Assembly: GCA_951799405.1 (NCBI GenBank)
Contig: OX637350.1
Coordinates: 9,285,852 to 9,349,851, forward strand
From: Agapetus fuscipes
Lineage: Eukaryota; Arthropoda; Insecta; Trichoptera; Glossosomatidae
DNA: 64,000 bases
Direction of reading: 5' to 3'
This document shows positions 1 through 8,910 of the stretch, one piece after another; the first letter of the stretch is position 1, and every line of letters begins with the position of its first letter. The notes under the pieces were generated by a model. That model worked only from the letters and a program-made list of their open reading frames with translations, did no database searches and was not told where the DNA came from. Made by a program: the position numbers and the translations under genes.

Positions 1-784
1 CTTTTTTTAAAGAACCTATGGACAATCTAAAATCAAAATGTAAGTTACCGTTTTTTTTATTAAAACAAAGGATAAACACAAAAAACGTTTCAATTATTTC
101 ATTCAAAAATTTTAGTTATCATTTTTAAAGTCTACCCAAAATTTAAAATTAAACACATCAAAAATTTTAATATTTAAAATCTCGAAGCAGTGAAAGTTTA
201 GTATGAGCTGTATGAGGCAGAGAAGTATTTCAGTTACTTAGTCAAATGTATGCGTCGCGCCCATAAAGCTCAGCACTACCTAGCGGGTATTATTACGGCG
301 ACGCACGAGCTTTCTGAGTTACGCCCATGACGGAAGCCCCGTACAAGTTTCTTAAGACCAGGGTTCGGGACCCGGATCGCTCCTGAAGACCCCGAGCTTT
401 CGGACTCCACATATAATTACCTACATATGAATACAATATTGTTATGTTTTCAGCTGAATTCTCTTTTAAATTAAAATGCCATAATTTATTCTTACAGAAT
501 TTATTTTTCACAACTTGACAATCACTGTTTATAGGTGTTACTCAGCGAATTGCTCTATGCGACTCTACTGTCAAACTGTAAAAAAAAAATTCAGAAATGC
601 AAAGTGCAAACAAACACATGAATTTGGTGACTGAAAAGATATAATATATTCGATAAGAGGATTATTTGACAAGTAAGCTATTTTATGGATTTTTTATTAA
701 AAATAGCGGCAGCGATTCTTACTTTTCAATATTAATTCATTGAAAGGATTTCTTTGAATATTATAGGTAATGGTGTACTATGAC
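1..784. other. AT-rich non-coding DNA with a GC-rich island
   Basis: No coding signal was recognised. A GC-rich island at about 245-415 stands out from its AT-rich surroundings. It holds a tRNA-B-box-like GGTTCGGGACCC near 361 and a GC-rich hairpin-prone stretch near 385-410. It may be an old SINE or other repeat, but no A box or related copy was seen in the window. Confidence 0.4.
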
Positions 785-1016
785 ATATAATCTAAGTTGC
801 AAAGATACGTTTACATTTAAAATAGTATTAAACGCATGCCCACAGGAAGAGATGTCTAAGTTCGCGCTTACAAATGCTGCATGTGCACTTAAAAATTAAA
901 ATACAAACGTCCAATGAATGTAAAAGTACCGACCTTCCCTGAAACATGTGTGACATTAGCAAATTGAACCATTTTTTACAGTATTGGTGGCCAAGGTCAT
1001 ACCACACTATAAGTGA
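785..1016 (-). repeat. Family C repeat, near full length
   Basis: This is a copy of an unclassified interspersed repeat of about 250 bp seen some twenty times in the window. Read on the minus strand, it runs from a conserved segment equivalent to GGTTGGTATGAGGC through TGAACCATTTTTTACAGTA (as seen on plus) and ends in AACTTAGATTAT. This copy is moderately diverged. Confidence 0.7.
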
Positions 1017-1672
1017 GAAAAAAAAATGTCTACAAAGGACTAATTCATAAGTAAAGGTTCAATTTTAGATGAATGTATGTAATTAATGCATGCAAGTACA
1101 TGGGGCGTATACCCACTAAGAACCGGTTATTTATACGTAAATATGTGGCTTTCACCTAAAAAAAACTACACACACGATTGAAATAAGTGCGTTCTTTTTG
1201 CTCAGCATAAAGTCGCTATGCTAACGTTGAAAATACGGGGTCTTAGTACCAGTTTATTATTACTGAGGGGTGTTCAGTTCACACATTTACACGCATAGCT
1301 TGGCATGCTAAGGCGCATCCTAATTCACCGCTGATACCCGCTAAAAGTATCCGATGTTTCATTTGCATACTTGTGTAGCGATATTACTCCCAGCATTGGT
1401 TTAAAAGCAAAGTTTCCGCAAGAGCTTTGGGTGAAAACAAATCTTTGCTTTACCTGCCAACTTGCGGGTAATTTATGAAAATTATTCGCCAACCGTATTC
1501 ATTGTACCTGTATTAATATTGTTTCACTTCTGAAATGTAAAATTCTGCTATCTTTGGAACTTAACTTATATTTTTGAACTTTTTGTTATCTTTTGAATAT
1601 TTTACGAGCGTTGGGAAATTCAGCTGCCTGATTAAATATCTGTAAAATTAAACAGAATGACGTAACATCAAT
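1017..1672. other. Non-coding stretch
   Basis: AT-rich DNA between the family C repeat and the 5S-headed SINE. No open frame, RNA gene or repeat was recognised. Confidence 0.4.
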
Positions 1673-1789
1673 GTCAACGACGTGACCATGTTGAAAGCAC
1701 CGGTTCCCATAGATCACCGAAGTTAAGCAACATTGGGCGCGGACAGTACTTGGATGGGTAACCGCTCAGGTACACCGCGTGTCGTTGGC
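1673..1789 (+). other. 5S rRNA-derived promoter head of SINE-B
   Basis: A 117-nt 5S-like sequence of nearly normal 5S length, with the internal control region visible. It is interpreted as the type 1 Pol III promoter of the SINE. It is not a functional 5S gene because it lacks a terminator and is fused to other sequence. Confidence 0.85.
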
Positions 1790-2104
1790 ATATTGGACCA
1801 GTCCGTAGTCCGTTGTGGCAACACTTCGGACTCGTAAATGGAAGGTTGTGGATTCGGATCCCGGCGGAGCACAAAAATATACCATTTATATTTCGAATGT
1901 GCTCTTCGCTGAGTTGAAAAATTCATAAACCTTTACCAAAGACCGATTACTGAAAGGTCCATCCAACCTTACAACAACTGGGTCTTGCTTGAGGATTGGC
2001 GCTTTCTACAGCGACGACCAAGCTCGCAGAGGGCTCTTGAGGTGTGATACACACAAAAACAGCGCTCATCAAATAAATCATCCTAATATTATTTTATTAT
2101 TATC
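1673..2104 (+). mobile_element. SINE-B: 5S rRNA-tRNA chimeric SINE, full length
   Basis: The first 117 nt (1673-1789) are a recognisable 5S rRNA. GAAGTTAAGCAAC corresponds to the internal box A and AGTACTTGGATGGG to box C, and the unit closes with GTCGTTGGC. No T-run terminator follows. The sequence instead continues into a tRNA-like unit (about 1793-1871, with GTCCGTAGTC and a degenerate B box at GGATTCGGATCC). A tail of about 230 nt ends near AAATAAATCATCC plus an ATT-rich run. Its last part, GAGGGCTCTTGAGGTGTGA and ACACAAAAACAGCGCTC, matches the 3' UTR of the L2-type LINE at 51.7 kb. This architecture (5S head, tRNA-like unit, LINE-matched tail) is known from AmnSINE1-type SINEs of vertebrates; whether this family is described is not known to me. 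Confidence 0.9.
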
Positions 2105-2198
2105 AAGGAATACATATTTTTTAATCGTTAATATTTGACAGACACCGTTTGATATTTGGTAAAAAAAAGAGAGAGAAAAATGCTCGTCTTTGCTTAAT

Positions 2199-2395
2199 AA
2201 TGGTACGAAAGTTAAAGTATTAGATGAATTTAAATATTTAGGAAGTGTGTTGGAGAAGAATGTAAAAATGACGTGATAAATTAAGTATGGTTGCGTAAGG
2301 GAAAGCAAATGGTAGGTGCGATAGGAAGAATCGTAAGAAACAAGCGGTCGTCGATGAATTTGAGAATGTCGGTTGAACTGAATGACAAGAGAGTT
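2199..2395 (+). pseudogene. LINE reverse transcriptase C-terminal remnant
   Basis: Two short frames reconstruct a degraded piece of a non-LTR reverse transcriptase just past the catalytic palm. The first (2199-2276) reads ...EFKYLGSVLEKN..., the typical FKYLGS motif after the active site, and stops at TGA 2274. The second (from about 2288) reads GKQMVGAIGRIVRNKRSS, which continues the same family pattern after a frame change. Stops and a shift make it non-functional. It begins within 100 bp of the SINE-B tail. The clade cannot be assigned from so little sequence. Confidence 0.6.
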
Positions 2396-4107
2396 ACAGT
2401 AAATATTAAACATTTGTTTTTTTTTATTTCTATACATGCGTGTTTTCGCAACGTGCATTTTTGTAAGTTTTTTTTTATTTCTTCATGTCGCATTCAAAAG
2501 AATATTCTTGTCTTGCCAAAAATATGTATTCACTTAGTTTTATAATTGTTTTATCAATTATACATTCATCATTAGTTTGTAAGGAATTGCAAATGCATAA
2601 CGTTACTTAAGAAGATTGTTCACTTCGTTGTCAAAAATTTATCTTTCACTGGTTTTTCTTTTTATCACAAAGATATTTCTATAATATTGCAGATATATTA
2701 TACAGTAAAACATGCTCTACTGGAAATTTGTAAATTCACTCTAAAAATATTCACCTATTTTTGGGATCCTCGGAAATTTGTCCCTCGAAATTTGTCCATA
2801 TCTGACGCGTAAGCAAAAAAGTCTTCAGCAACGTTTCATATTATCACCTCAAGTGGTAAGGTTTACTCAGCTTGGTTTTTCACCGCATGAGAAGGCGGGT
2901 TTTCTTGCCTATTTCCGACTGTGACATCGCCCCTTACTTTACTTTTATTATAACAAGTAGGTAAAAAGTATTTGTAGCAAGAAAATAAAAATAAAGTTCA
3001 GGGTTTTGACATGTTTTTTACCTTTACTTATGTGGACAGATACTTTTGACTTTTTATGACTCTCTGAATTATTTTCGCGTCTGTTGTTATTATTTTTATA
3101 TATAAGTGTGCAAAACCTGTTTCTGGCGAGGGAGAAATAAGTTCGAGAACTTAATTTATTGAAAGAAAATAGAAAGATATTTTAAAAAGTATCGTTTTGT
3201 AGCGTTTATAAAAAAAAGTGTGTCTTCTTCAGCTTTTCACATGTTAAATTATTTTTTCAAATCTCGTATGGAAATAAATATATTGACTTTTAAAAAGACA
3301 GTAGTAATGAAAACCAAAAATATATTCGATGTTCTTTTTTGGTTTATGATAAATAAGGACAACAAAAAACTTTGTATTTTAATGTAGGTATGTTTATTTG
3401 CAGTAAATAAAATTTCCATTAAAAATCTGCGATCAAAAATTAGGCTGTTTTTCCATTTTTTTCACATTTGAAAAACACATTGAATATTCATGTAAAACGA
3501 AGCTGGTGATTAAAAATTCTCTAGTGACGTGCTCTTTCATTTTCTTTCAGCCTCTTTGAGCGGAGATTTATATTGAAAGCAATATTAAACATGCCAAATA
3601 CAGAGATAGATCAGGTTCATACGCAGGTAGCCTTCAGGGATATTGGAAGGCTCATCGCCGGGGGCGGAAGTAGAGTCTAGAAGGGTGAGAGGGGGAGGGG
3701 GCTGGAGGGAGGCTGGACCATCTGCCACTGAAACCTGAGAGAAACTTTTCATCAACGTTGACGAGCATCAGTGGTTTGATCTCTGTTTTCAGTGCTCAGT
3801 ACTGAAAAAAAAGGTTATTGTTTATAATATTTTTTAGTGTTGATCTGTTATTGTTTAGTAATTTTTACATTTTTCTCACCTATTCACTGCAATTTAAATC
3901 CTGTTTGGCCATTTTTGAGTTCACAATTTTATCGGATTTTTTTTACGCTTTTGCTGACACTTTTTTTACTTCTCTCGGCTACTATAAGACAAACCCACTT
4001 GTTGCTTTCAAACAAAAGGTTGTTAACTCGATTCCAGGAGCATATTTTTTTTTCTATAATGCTCTTTGCTTGGCTTAACAACAAAAACAATTACAAAAGT
4101 TCATCCA
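2396..4107. other. AT-rich non-coding DNA with a G-rich run
   Basis: No gene was recognised. A plus-strand G-quadruplex-type motif lies at 3683-3709: GGG, GGGGG, GGGGG and GGG tracts separated by 1-5 nt. Short open frames at 3.8-4.2 kb are T-rich, hydrophobic-looking and without family resemblance; they are treated as chance. Confidence 0.4.
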
Positions 4108-4225
4108 TACTTTCAGCAGCTGGGTCTTACTTGCAAAATTGGCTGTGGTTAGCGACAAACAGGTAACTCTTGAGTTGTGATTCACATAAAAACAGTGCAA
4201 TAATTCTGTTTTTTATTATTATTTA
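4108..4225 (+). mobile_element. SINE-B tail fragment
   Basis: A diverged 3' part of SINE-B. It contains CAGCTGGGTCTTACTTG, CTCTTGAGTTGTGATTCACA and AAAAACAGTGC in the order seen in intact copies, followed by an AT-rich end. The head is missing. Confidence 0.65.
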
Positions 4226-5856
4226 TTTTTTAATCAGTTTTGTAGTACAACGTTGTTCTGTAAATTTATGTATCCGTGCATATATTTTTTTTTTATTTTG
4301 CCTAAAAATAAAGTTGCATTTCATCACAAACTTTGCTTCGTGCAAAGCATAAATAGTAACGTCAAAACGTGATAGATTGCCGGTTGCGCACCACTGCCCC
4401 ACCCTATATCGAGTGAATTCCACAAAAAATCGGATAAAAAGGCCACTCTCCCGATTGTGAGGGTGGCGCTCCGGAAAGATTTGGGAAATTGACGAACCGT
4501 AGGTATCCAATTTGTCAAAAATGTTGCGTTTGACGGACTGATTGTTTTTTTCTTGTTCGACGTTTTCTTTTATACGGTATGTGTGCTCTTCAGATTCCTC
4601 CGCGATAGAATCCCGTCTAATGTATTTCAAGGGAGTCCCGCCAATAAACTTTATTGGGCTCCTGTAATTGAAAAAAATCACCGCTTCTTTATAAATGCGT
4701 CACGAGCGAAGAAGTAACTACTTCAAGTATTTCCATGAACTCTTCACAACTTTGAATCATTGCTATTTTTAGAAATGTTGTTTTTCTTCGTTTTTCTTTC
4801 AGGAATCAGCTTTCAATAATATTGTCAGAATCGAAACTTAGAAATTTATTTTCTGAATTTTTCTATAATCTTATGTACTCGTAGTTCTATATTCTTATGT
4901 ACTCGTTGTTTCCTTCAATAAGTAAATGTTTTAAAGCTTTTATAAAAATATCATACATACATACATATCGTGCCAAATCTAGTATCCGACAAGTCAAAAA
5001 GAGAAAAAACAGTTTATTGTAGATTGGCACAAAATAGTCAATTTTTACTGAAGGCGTCCTAAATCTACGAAATTTAATTTTCATTTCAATATTAAGAACT
5101 CATGGAAACTTTGTTTGTTTGTATCCAGCCGCCATTCCGCTAGAAGTGGCCAGTACCTTCGTAGATGTGTGTCCACTTTGCTTTGCTTATAGTTTTGAAC
5201 TGAAATGACCAAATTTATAATGTCATTGTAAAAGCTCATGGATTTATTTCAAATTTTATAGTTATAGATTAAGGTGTAATTAGAAGCTTTAAAAATTGAT
5301 TTCTTCCATTAATATTAGAAGCCAGTGACAATGCTTCGAAAAAATATGGACTTAAACCTACCAACATACATATTGTTTACAAAAACGCATATGTCAGAAA
5401 TCTTAAATAATCTTGCATTTCGCTTTTACAGCAAATAATATTATTTTATTCCATTTTTTCGTTATTATCTTTAATGTGATATTTAATTTTTTTCCTGTGT
5501 TTATTTTCATCACACTTTGTGAATCATCAACCTTAGAACCTTCTATACCTACATACTTTCCCTTGATTAAAAAAACATAAAACATTCATACAAACACATA
5601 CCCTTTTATTGTTATGTTATTTGAATGAGCAGTTCAAAAAAAAAGAGAAGGGCGAGTGTTCCGAGTCTCTAAAGAGAAAAGAAAAAATTGGCCTTCGCCC
5701 GAGAAAAGCCTGCATTAGTATCAACTACCACTTCGGGGAAGCCCCGACGATAAACAAATTCAGTTATTCAATAGGATCAACGCTGGAACCTTCATCGATC
5801 AGGCCGCATTTACATCTAGAGCGCATCCTCCTCCACCCTACAACCATTACGCTATA
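4226..5856. other. Non-coding stretch with unsupported ORFs
   Basis: A 152-codon open frame on the minus strand (4223-4681) and a 104-codon frame on plus (5609-5923) are the longest here. Neither resembles a family I know, and no splice or promoter context supports them. The first overlaps a SINE-B tail at its end. The segment at about 5640-5840 is GC-richer than its flanks and unexplained. Confidence 0.35.
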
Positions 5857-5995
5857 CACTACTCCAAGTATAAAAGAATACCATTACACTCAACCAAAAA
5901 AAGAACAGAAAGTAAAACCCTAAGTGATGGCGCTTTTATAGTTTACTTAAATTTTTTGGAAAACTTTGATGTGGAGTTTTATACGTGGAGTACAG
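5857..5995. mobile_element. Foldback MITE-like repeat
   Basis: The left end reads ACTCCAAGTATAAAAG and the right end TTTTATACGTGGAGTACAG, which are inverted relatives of each other and of the ends of other copies (for example 52338-52481). The interior holds the family's CAGAAA...TAAAA...GGCGCTTTT centre. No transposase is present, so it is called non-autonomous. Confidence 0.6.
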
Positions 5996-6879
5996 TTGTA
6001 GAGTTGTGTGGAGCGCTATCGCCCTAATGTTATCCATTTCATTGAAACGATGTGAAATAATACATTTATTACATGGCGTCTTAGCGCTAGCGCTGCCAGC
6101 AGCTGAACCCCAATTTTATGTCTTCTGCGAGGCGGGCGTATTTAGTGAGAAAAACTGAAAGTAACTGGGAATCTACTAAATTTTTATGAAATTAAATTAT
6201 TTTTACGAATGTATGAGTTAGTGTCTGTGTATGTTTATGTCTTATAATTGTGTGTCTGTGTGTTTTTACTAACTTGTTTACTTTTGTCTAGACGTCAGTA
6301 TTTAGATGGTTGTAGTTCTCGTATTTGCTCAAAGCTTCTGCTCGAAACAATTCTGGCATGGTCTGGTATATGCTAGAACAGCCGTTAGTCACATATAAAC
6401 ATGGATTGTAGTTCTTTGGAGGGCATAAGAACCCGATGAGTACCCGAGGCGTTAAGCGAGAAGTGCAATAATTTAAACAATGAACCAAATGTAAGAAAAT
6501 TCGATGTTTTATTATTTCGAAACTTATCAAATTGTAACATTATAATCGCAATAATATTTTGAATGAAAGAGAGTATTGTATACATTACTAAACTTCAAAT
6601 TTCATCAAACACATTAACATGAAAAAAAAAAAATTGATCTACATTCTAAGTGAATGTTTATCAAATCAATGAAAATCCATACATTTATTAAATAAAGTGA
6701 TTGTAAAGAATATTCCACAGCTCTCTTTAATATAACGTGAGTATAAATGAAGTTTTAAAAAAATGTTGTAAGTTTTTGTATAAGTGCAAATTATTTTAGC
6801 TTAAAATTTTTTCATTGTTGAGAAATATCACGCTTTCTTTCAAAGTGTTTTTTTTATTGAAACAATATTTTTCAAAGTA
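5996..6879. other. Non-coding stretch
   Basis: AT-rich sequence with small TG-rich patches near 6230-6270. No RNA gene, coding exon or repeat copy was recognised. Confidence 0.4.
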
Positions 6880-7213
6880 AACGCAACTCGCAACTAAGCT
6901 ACACATATAGTGTAACTTCTTGCCGCGTTATCCCCGAAGGGGTCGCATGTGGCGAGTTGAACCTATTTATTTTTACAGGTAAGGGGGCCGGCCTTACGCC
7001 AACCACTTCAGTTGAAGTGGGGGTTTCCCAGCTCCCGAGGGGGCTGGTACTCATTTCTTGTGAAGGCTGAGTAAACCTTGCCGGTATTTTTATTATGGGG
7101 TTCGAAATAAACACCGAAATAGGAAATCATTTCTGACACCCTCCTCGGTGGGATTCGAACCCGAGCTCACGGGGTAGAAGGCAAGCACTCTACCAACTGA
7201 GCTATCGACCGGT
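6880..7213 (-). mobile_element. SINE-A: tRNA-headed SINE, full length
   Basis: On the minus strand it starts with a tRNA-like unit. The A-box region is the complement of CCAACTGAGCTA, near 7195-7206; the B box is the complement of GGGATTCGAACCCG, near 7151-7164. The tRNA-unrelated body carries two hairpin-forming segments: CACTTCA/TGAAGTG, and CCCC-TTCG-GGG seen here as its complement. The 3' end reads GTGTAGCTTAGTTGCG with a TTGCG-type tail repeat. It is close to the copies at 35670 and 59701. Confidence 0.9.
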
Positions 7214-7437
7214 AAGTATATCCGTTTAAATTGTCAAAAAGCATAAACAACGTAAATTTCTGTCCTTTTTTGGATTGAATTAAAATTAAAATAATAATAT
7301 CGTCCTTCTGTACAACTGGGCTTTAGCGACATCTTTGGATATATCACCGAAGGTTAATAAAAGTACCTACAAACTTCGGCCTCGATCAAACAAAAATAAT
7401 TCAACAGTTCGTGGTTTCTCTTTGTAGAGGACACACG

Positions 7438-7479
7438 TCTCCTGAGGACGTCGGATATGACTCTGACGAAACGTAGAGA
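7438..7479 (+). ncRNA. Type I hammerhead ribozyme motif (HHR1)
   Basis: The elements in order are stem I strand TCTC (7438-7441), core CTGAGGA (7442-7448), one extra C, helix II GTCGGA/TCTGAC with one G-U pair (7450-7467), GAA (7468-7470), self-complementary ACGT (7471-7474), A as residue 17, then GAGA (7476-7479) pairing fully with TCTC. All conserved core residues of C3-U-G-A-N-G-A9 and G12-A-A are present. Stem III is too short to close as a monomer, so any activity would be expected in a dimer or tandem form. Hammerheads of this type are known from Penelope-like elements. Confidence 0.7.
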
Positions 7480-8707
7480 AAATCGTTCTTCTCTTTTGCA
7501 TGGTCAGTAAAATCCGTTTTTTTTCATTCTTTAAAATGAATTAAAATAAAACAAATAAAAAACACAAAAGACACAAAAATTCTGTTAGGTTGTATTTTAG
7601 AGTACTTTGTTTGCTTTTTGTTTTCTCAAAAAAACGTCTAACACGATTTAAGAATTGATTCTCAGGTAGATACATCGAGCGGGTCTCAACTAAAGATACG
7701 AGTGCTTCAACCCTCATGACAAATGCTCCACTTTTCTTTCGGAAGGATTGTCATTCGTTACCGTCTTTTGTTTTTTATTTTCAATCCTCACAAAAGCATG
7801 TCGAAGAATATTCAAGCTGTGTAAAAAATCGAATCCCGGTGGGATATCGACGTTATTATTTTATGTTGAGAACAAGATACAAACCAAAAGATGAATGCAT
7901 TTAAAAATATATTTATTTATTATGAATCCGACTAATCACTTGTACCCAACGATACAAAGTTCATTTTTAAAATAGATCATACAAATACCTTCCTTAATAA
8001 TTTTTAAATATTTTGTAACAATAGAAAATGAAGGGTTGCAAAGTTAATACCTTATCACTTAGTGATAAAATTATATAAATTTCAATACATACAATTTCAA
8101 GGAATGATGTTTGAATTAAAAATGTGTATAAAGCTATTAAACAGGTTAAGCCAGAAAACGTAAAATTGTATGAACTTTAAATACCATATATATTTGCAAC
8201 TTAAAGCTCTTTATTAACTTCGTTCCAAAATAAAAGGTAATAAATATTTATGAACGTTTTTTGAACATTTCAAAAGATAGTTACAATATATTATAGTATG
8301 AAAATGCAGATTAAAAATAGACAGCATATAAACTTGTAAAAAACTGTCGCATCTTTTGTATTATTTCAAATTCATTGATACAAATAAAAATGTATAAAAT
8401 TCTTTTCACCAACATTTTGTTGTAAAGATATCGGGAATAAATTTGTAAGGATATTCCCATCTCGTGAACGGTCAATACGTATAGCCTCTACATTATGATA
8501 TCGAGTACAATGTAAACGGTACTTATCCCTACCCGGTAGTTGCTAACTGAAAAATATTCATGTGGCAATAATATAATCCGAGAGAAGGCGGTCCTTGGAA
8601 CAGTGAAGGGAAGGGGAGGGGGTTTAAAGACGGATAGAGATAGTGTTGGTTTTTACTTGAATACAGAAAAATATTTGTTTAATACGAGCTGTTAAATTTA
8701 TGATCAC
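7480..8707. other. Non-coding stretch
   Basis: AT-rich DNA downstream of the hammerhead motif. No coding frame of note, no RNA gene and no listed repeat were seen. A purine-rich G run lies near 8605-8625. Confidence 0.4.
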
Positions 8708-8761
8708 AATTTTTTTAAAGAAATCCTGTGCGGGAGACTCCCTAGATATAAGAAGTCTATC
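8708..8761 (-). mobile_element. SINE-B second-type tail fragment
   Basis: The sequence AAGAAATCCTGTGCGGGAGA followed by CTCCCTAGAT is the complement of the alternative SINE-B 3' end seen at 42.53 and 32.84 kb. It lies directly upstream of hammerhead motif HHR2. Confidence 0.55.
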
Positions 8762-8775
8762 ACACATTTAGTCAT

Positions 8776-8813
8776 TGTCCTGAGGATGCCTTTTTAGGCG
8801 AAAACGTTTGACA
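8776..8813 (+). ncRNA. Type I hammerhead ribozyme motif (HHR2)
   Basis: Stem I is TGTC/GACA (8776-8779 with 8810-8813), fully paired. The core is CTGAGGA (8780-8786) with one extra T, then helix II GCC/GGC with a 6-nt loop, then GAA (8800-8802), self-complementary AACGTT and T as residue 17. All core positions are intact. Confidence 0.72.
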
Positions 8814-8910
8814 TATTTAAAATAAAATAATAAGTGAATTAAAACAGTGTATTTATTTAATTAATTATACAATGGACTTTCACTGTGTTAACCACCAAAC
8901 CCTGAAAAAT
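8776..8910 (+). repeat. R2 repeat headed by a hammerhead motif
   Basis: The hammerhead motif at 8776-8813 is followed by a module shared with 18590-18718 (minus) and 44877-45020. The shared parts are AATAAGTGAATTAAAA and then TGGACTTTCACTGTGTTAAC and AAACCCT. Three copies with the same order suggest a real repeat family. Similar 3' ends without a clear ribozyme occur near 55600-55650 and 60505-60545. Confidence 0.6.

Noticed and set aside
1673..1789. Functional 5S rRNA gene
   Set aside because: It lacks a T-run terminator, is fused to a tRNA-like unit and SINE body, and has an almost identical second copy in the same context.
4540..4610. Minus-strand hammerhead motif (CTGAAGA ... GAAAACGTC)
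   Set aside because: The sequence between the core halves forms no helix II and stem I does not pair.
4223..4681. 152-codon protein gene on the minus strand
   Set aside because: No family resemblance, overlap with a SINE-B tail at one end, and no promoter or splice support.
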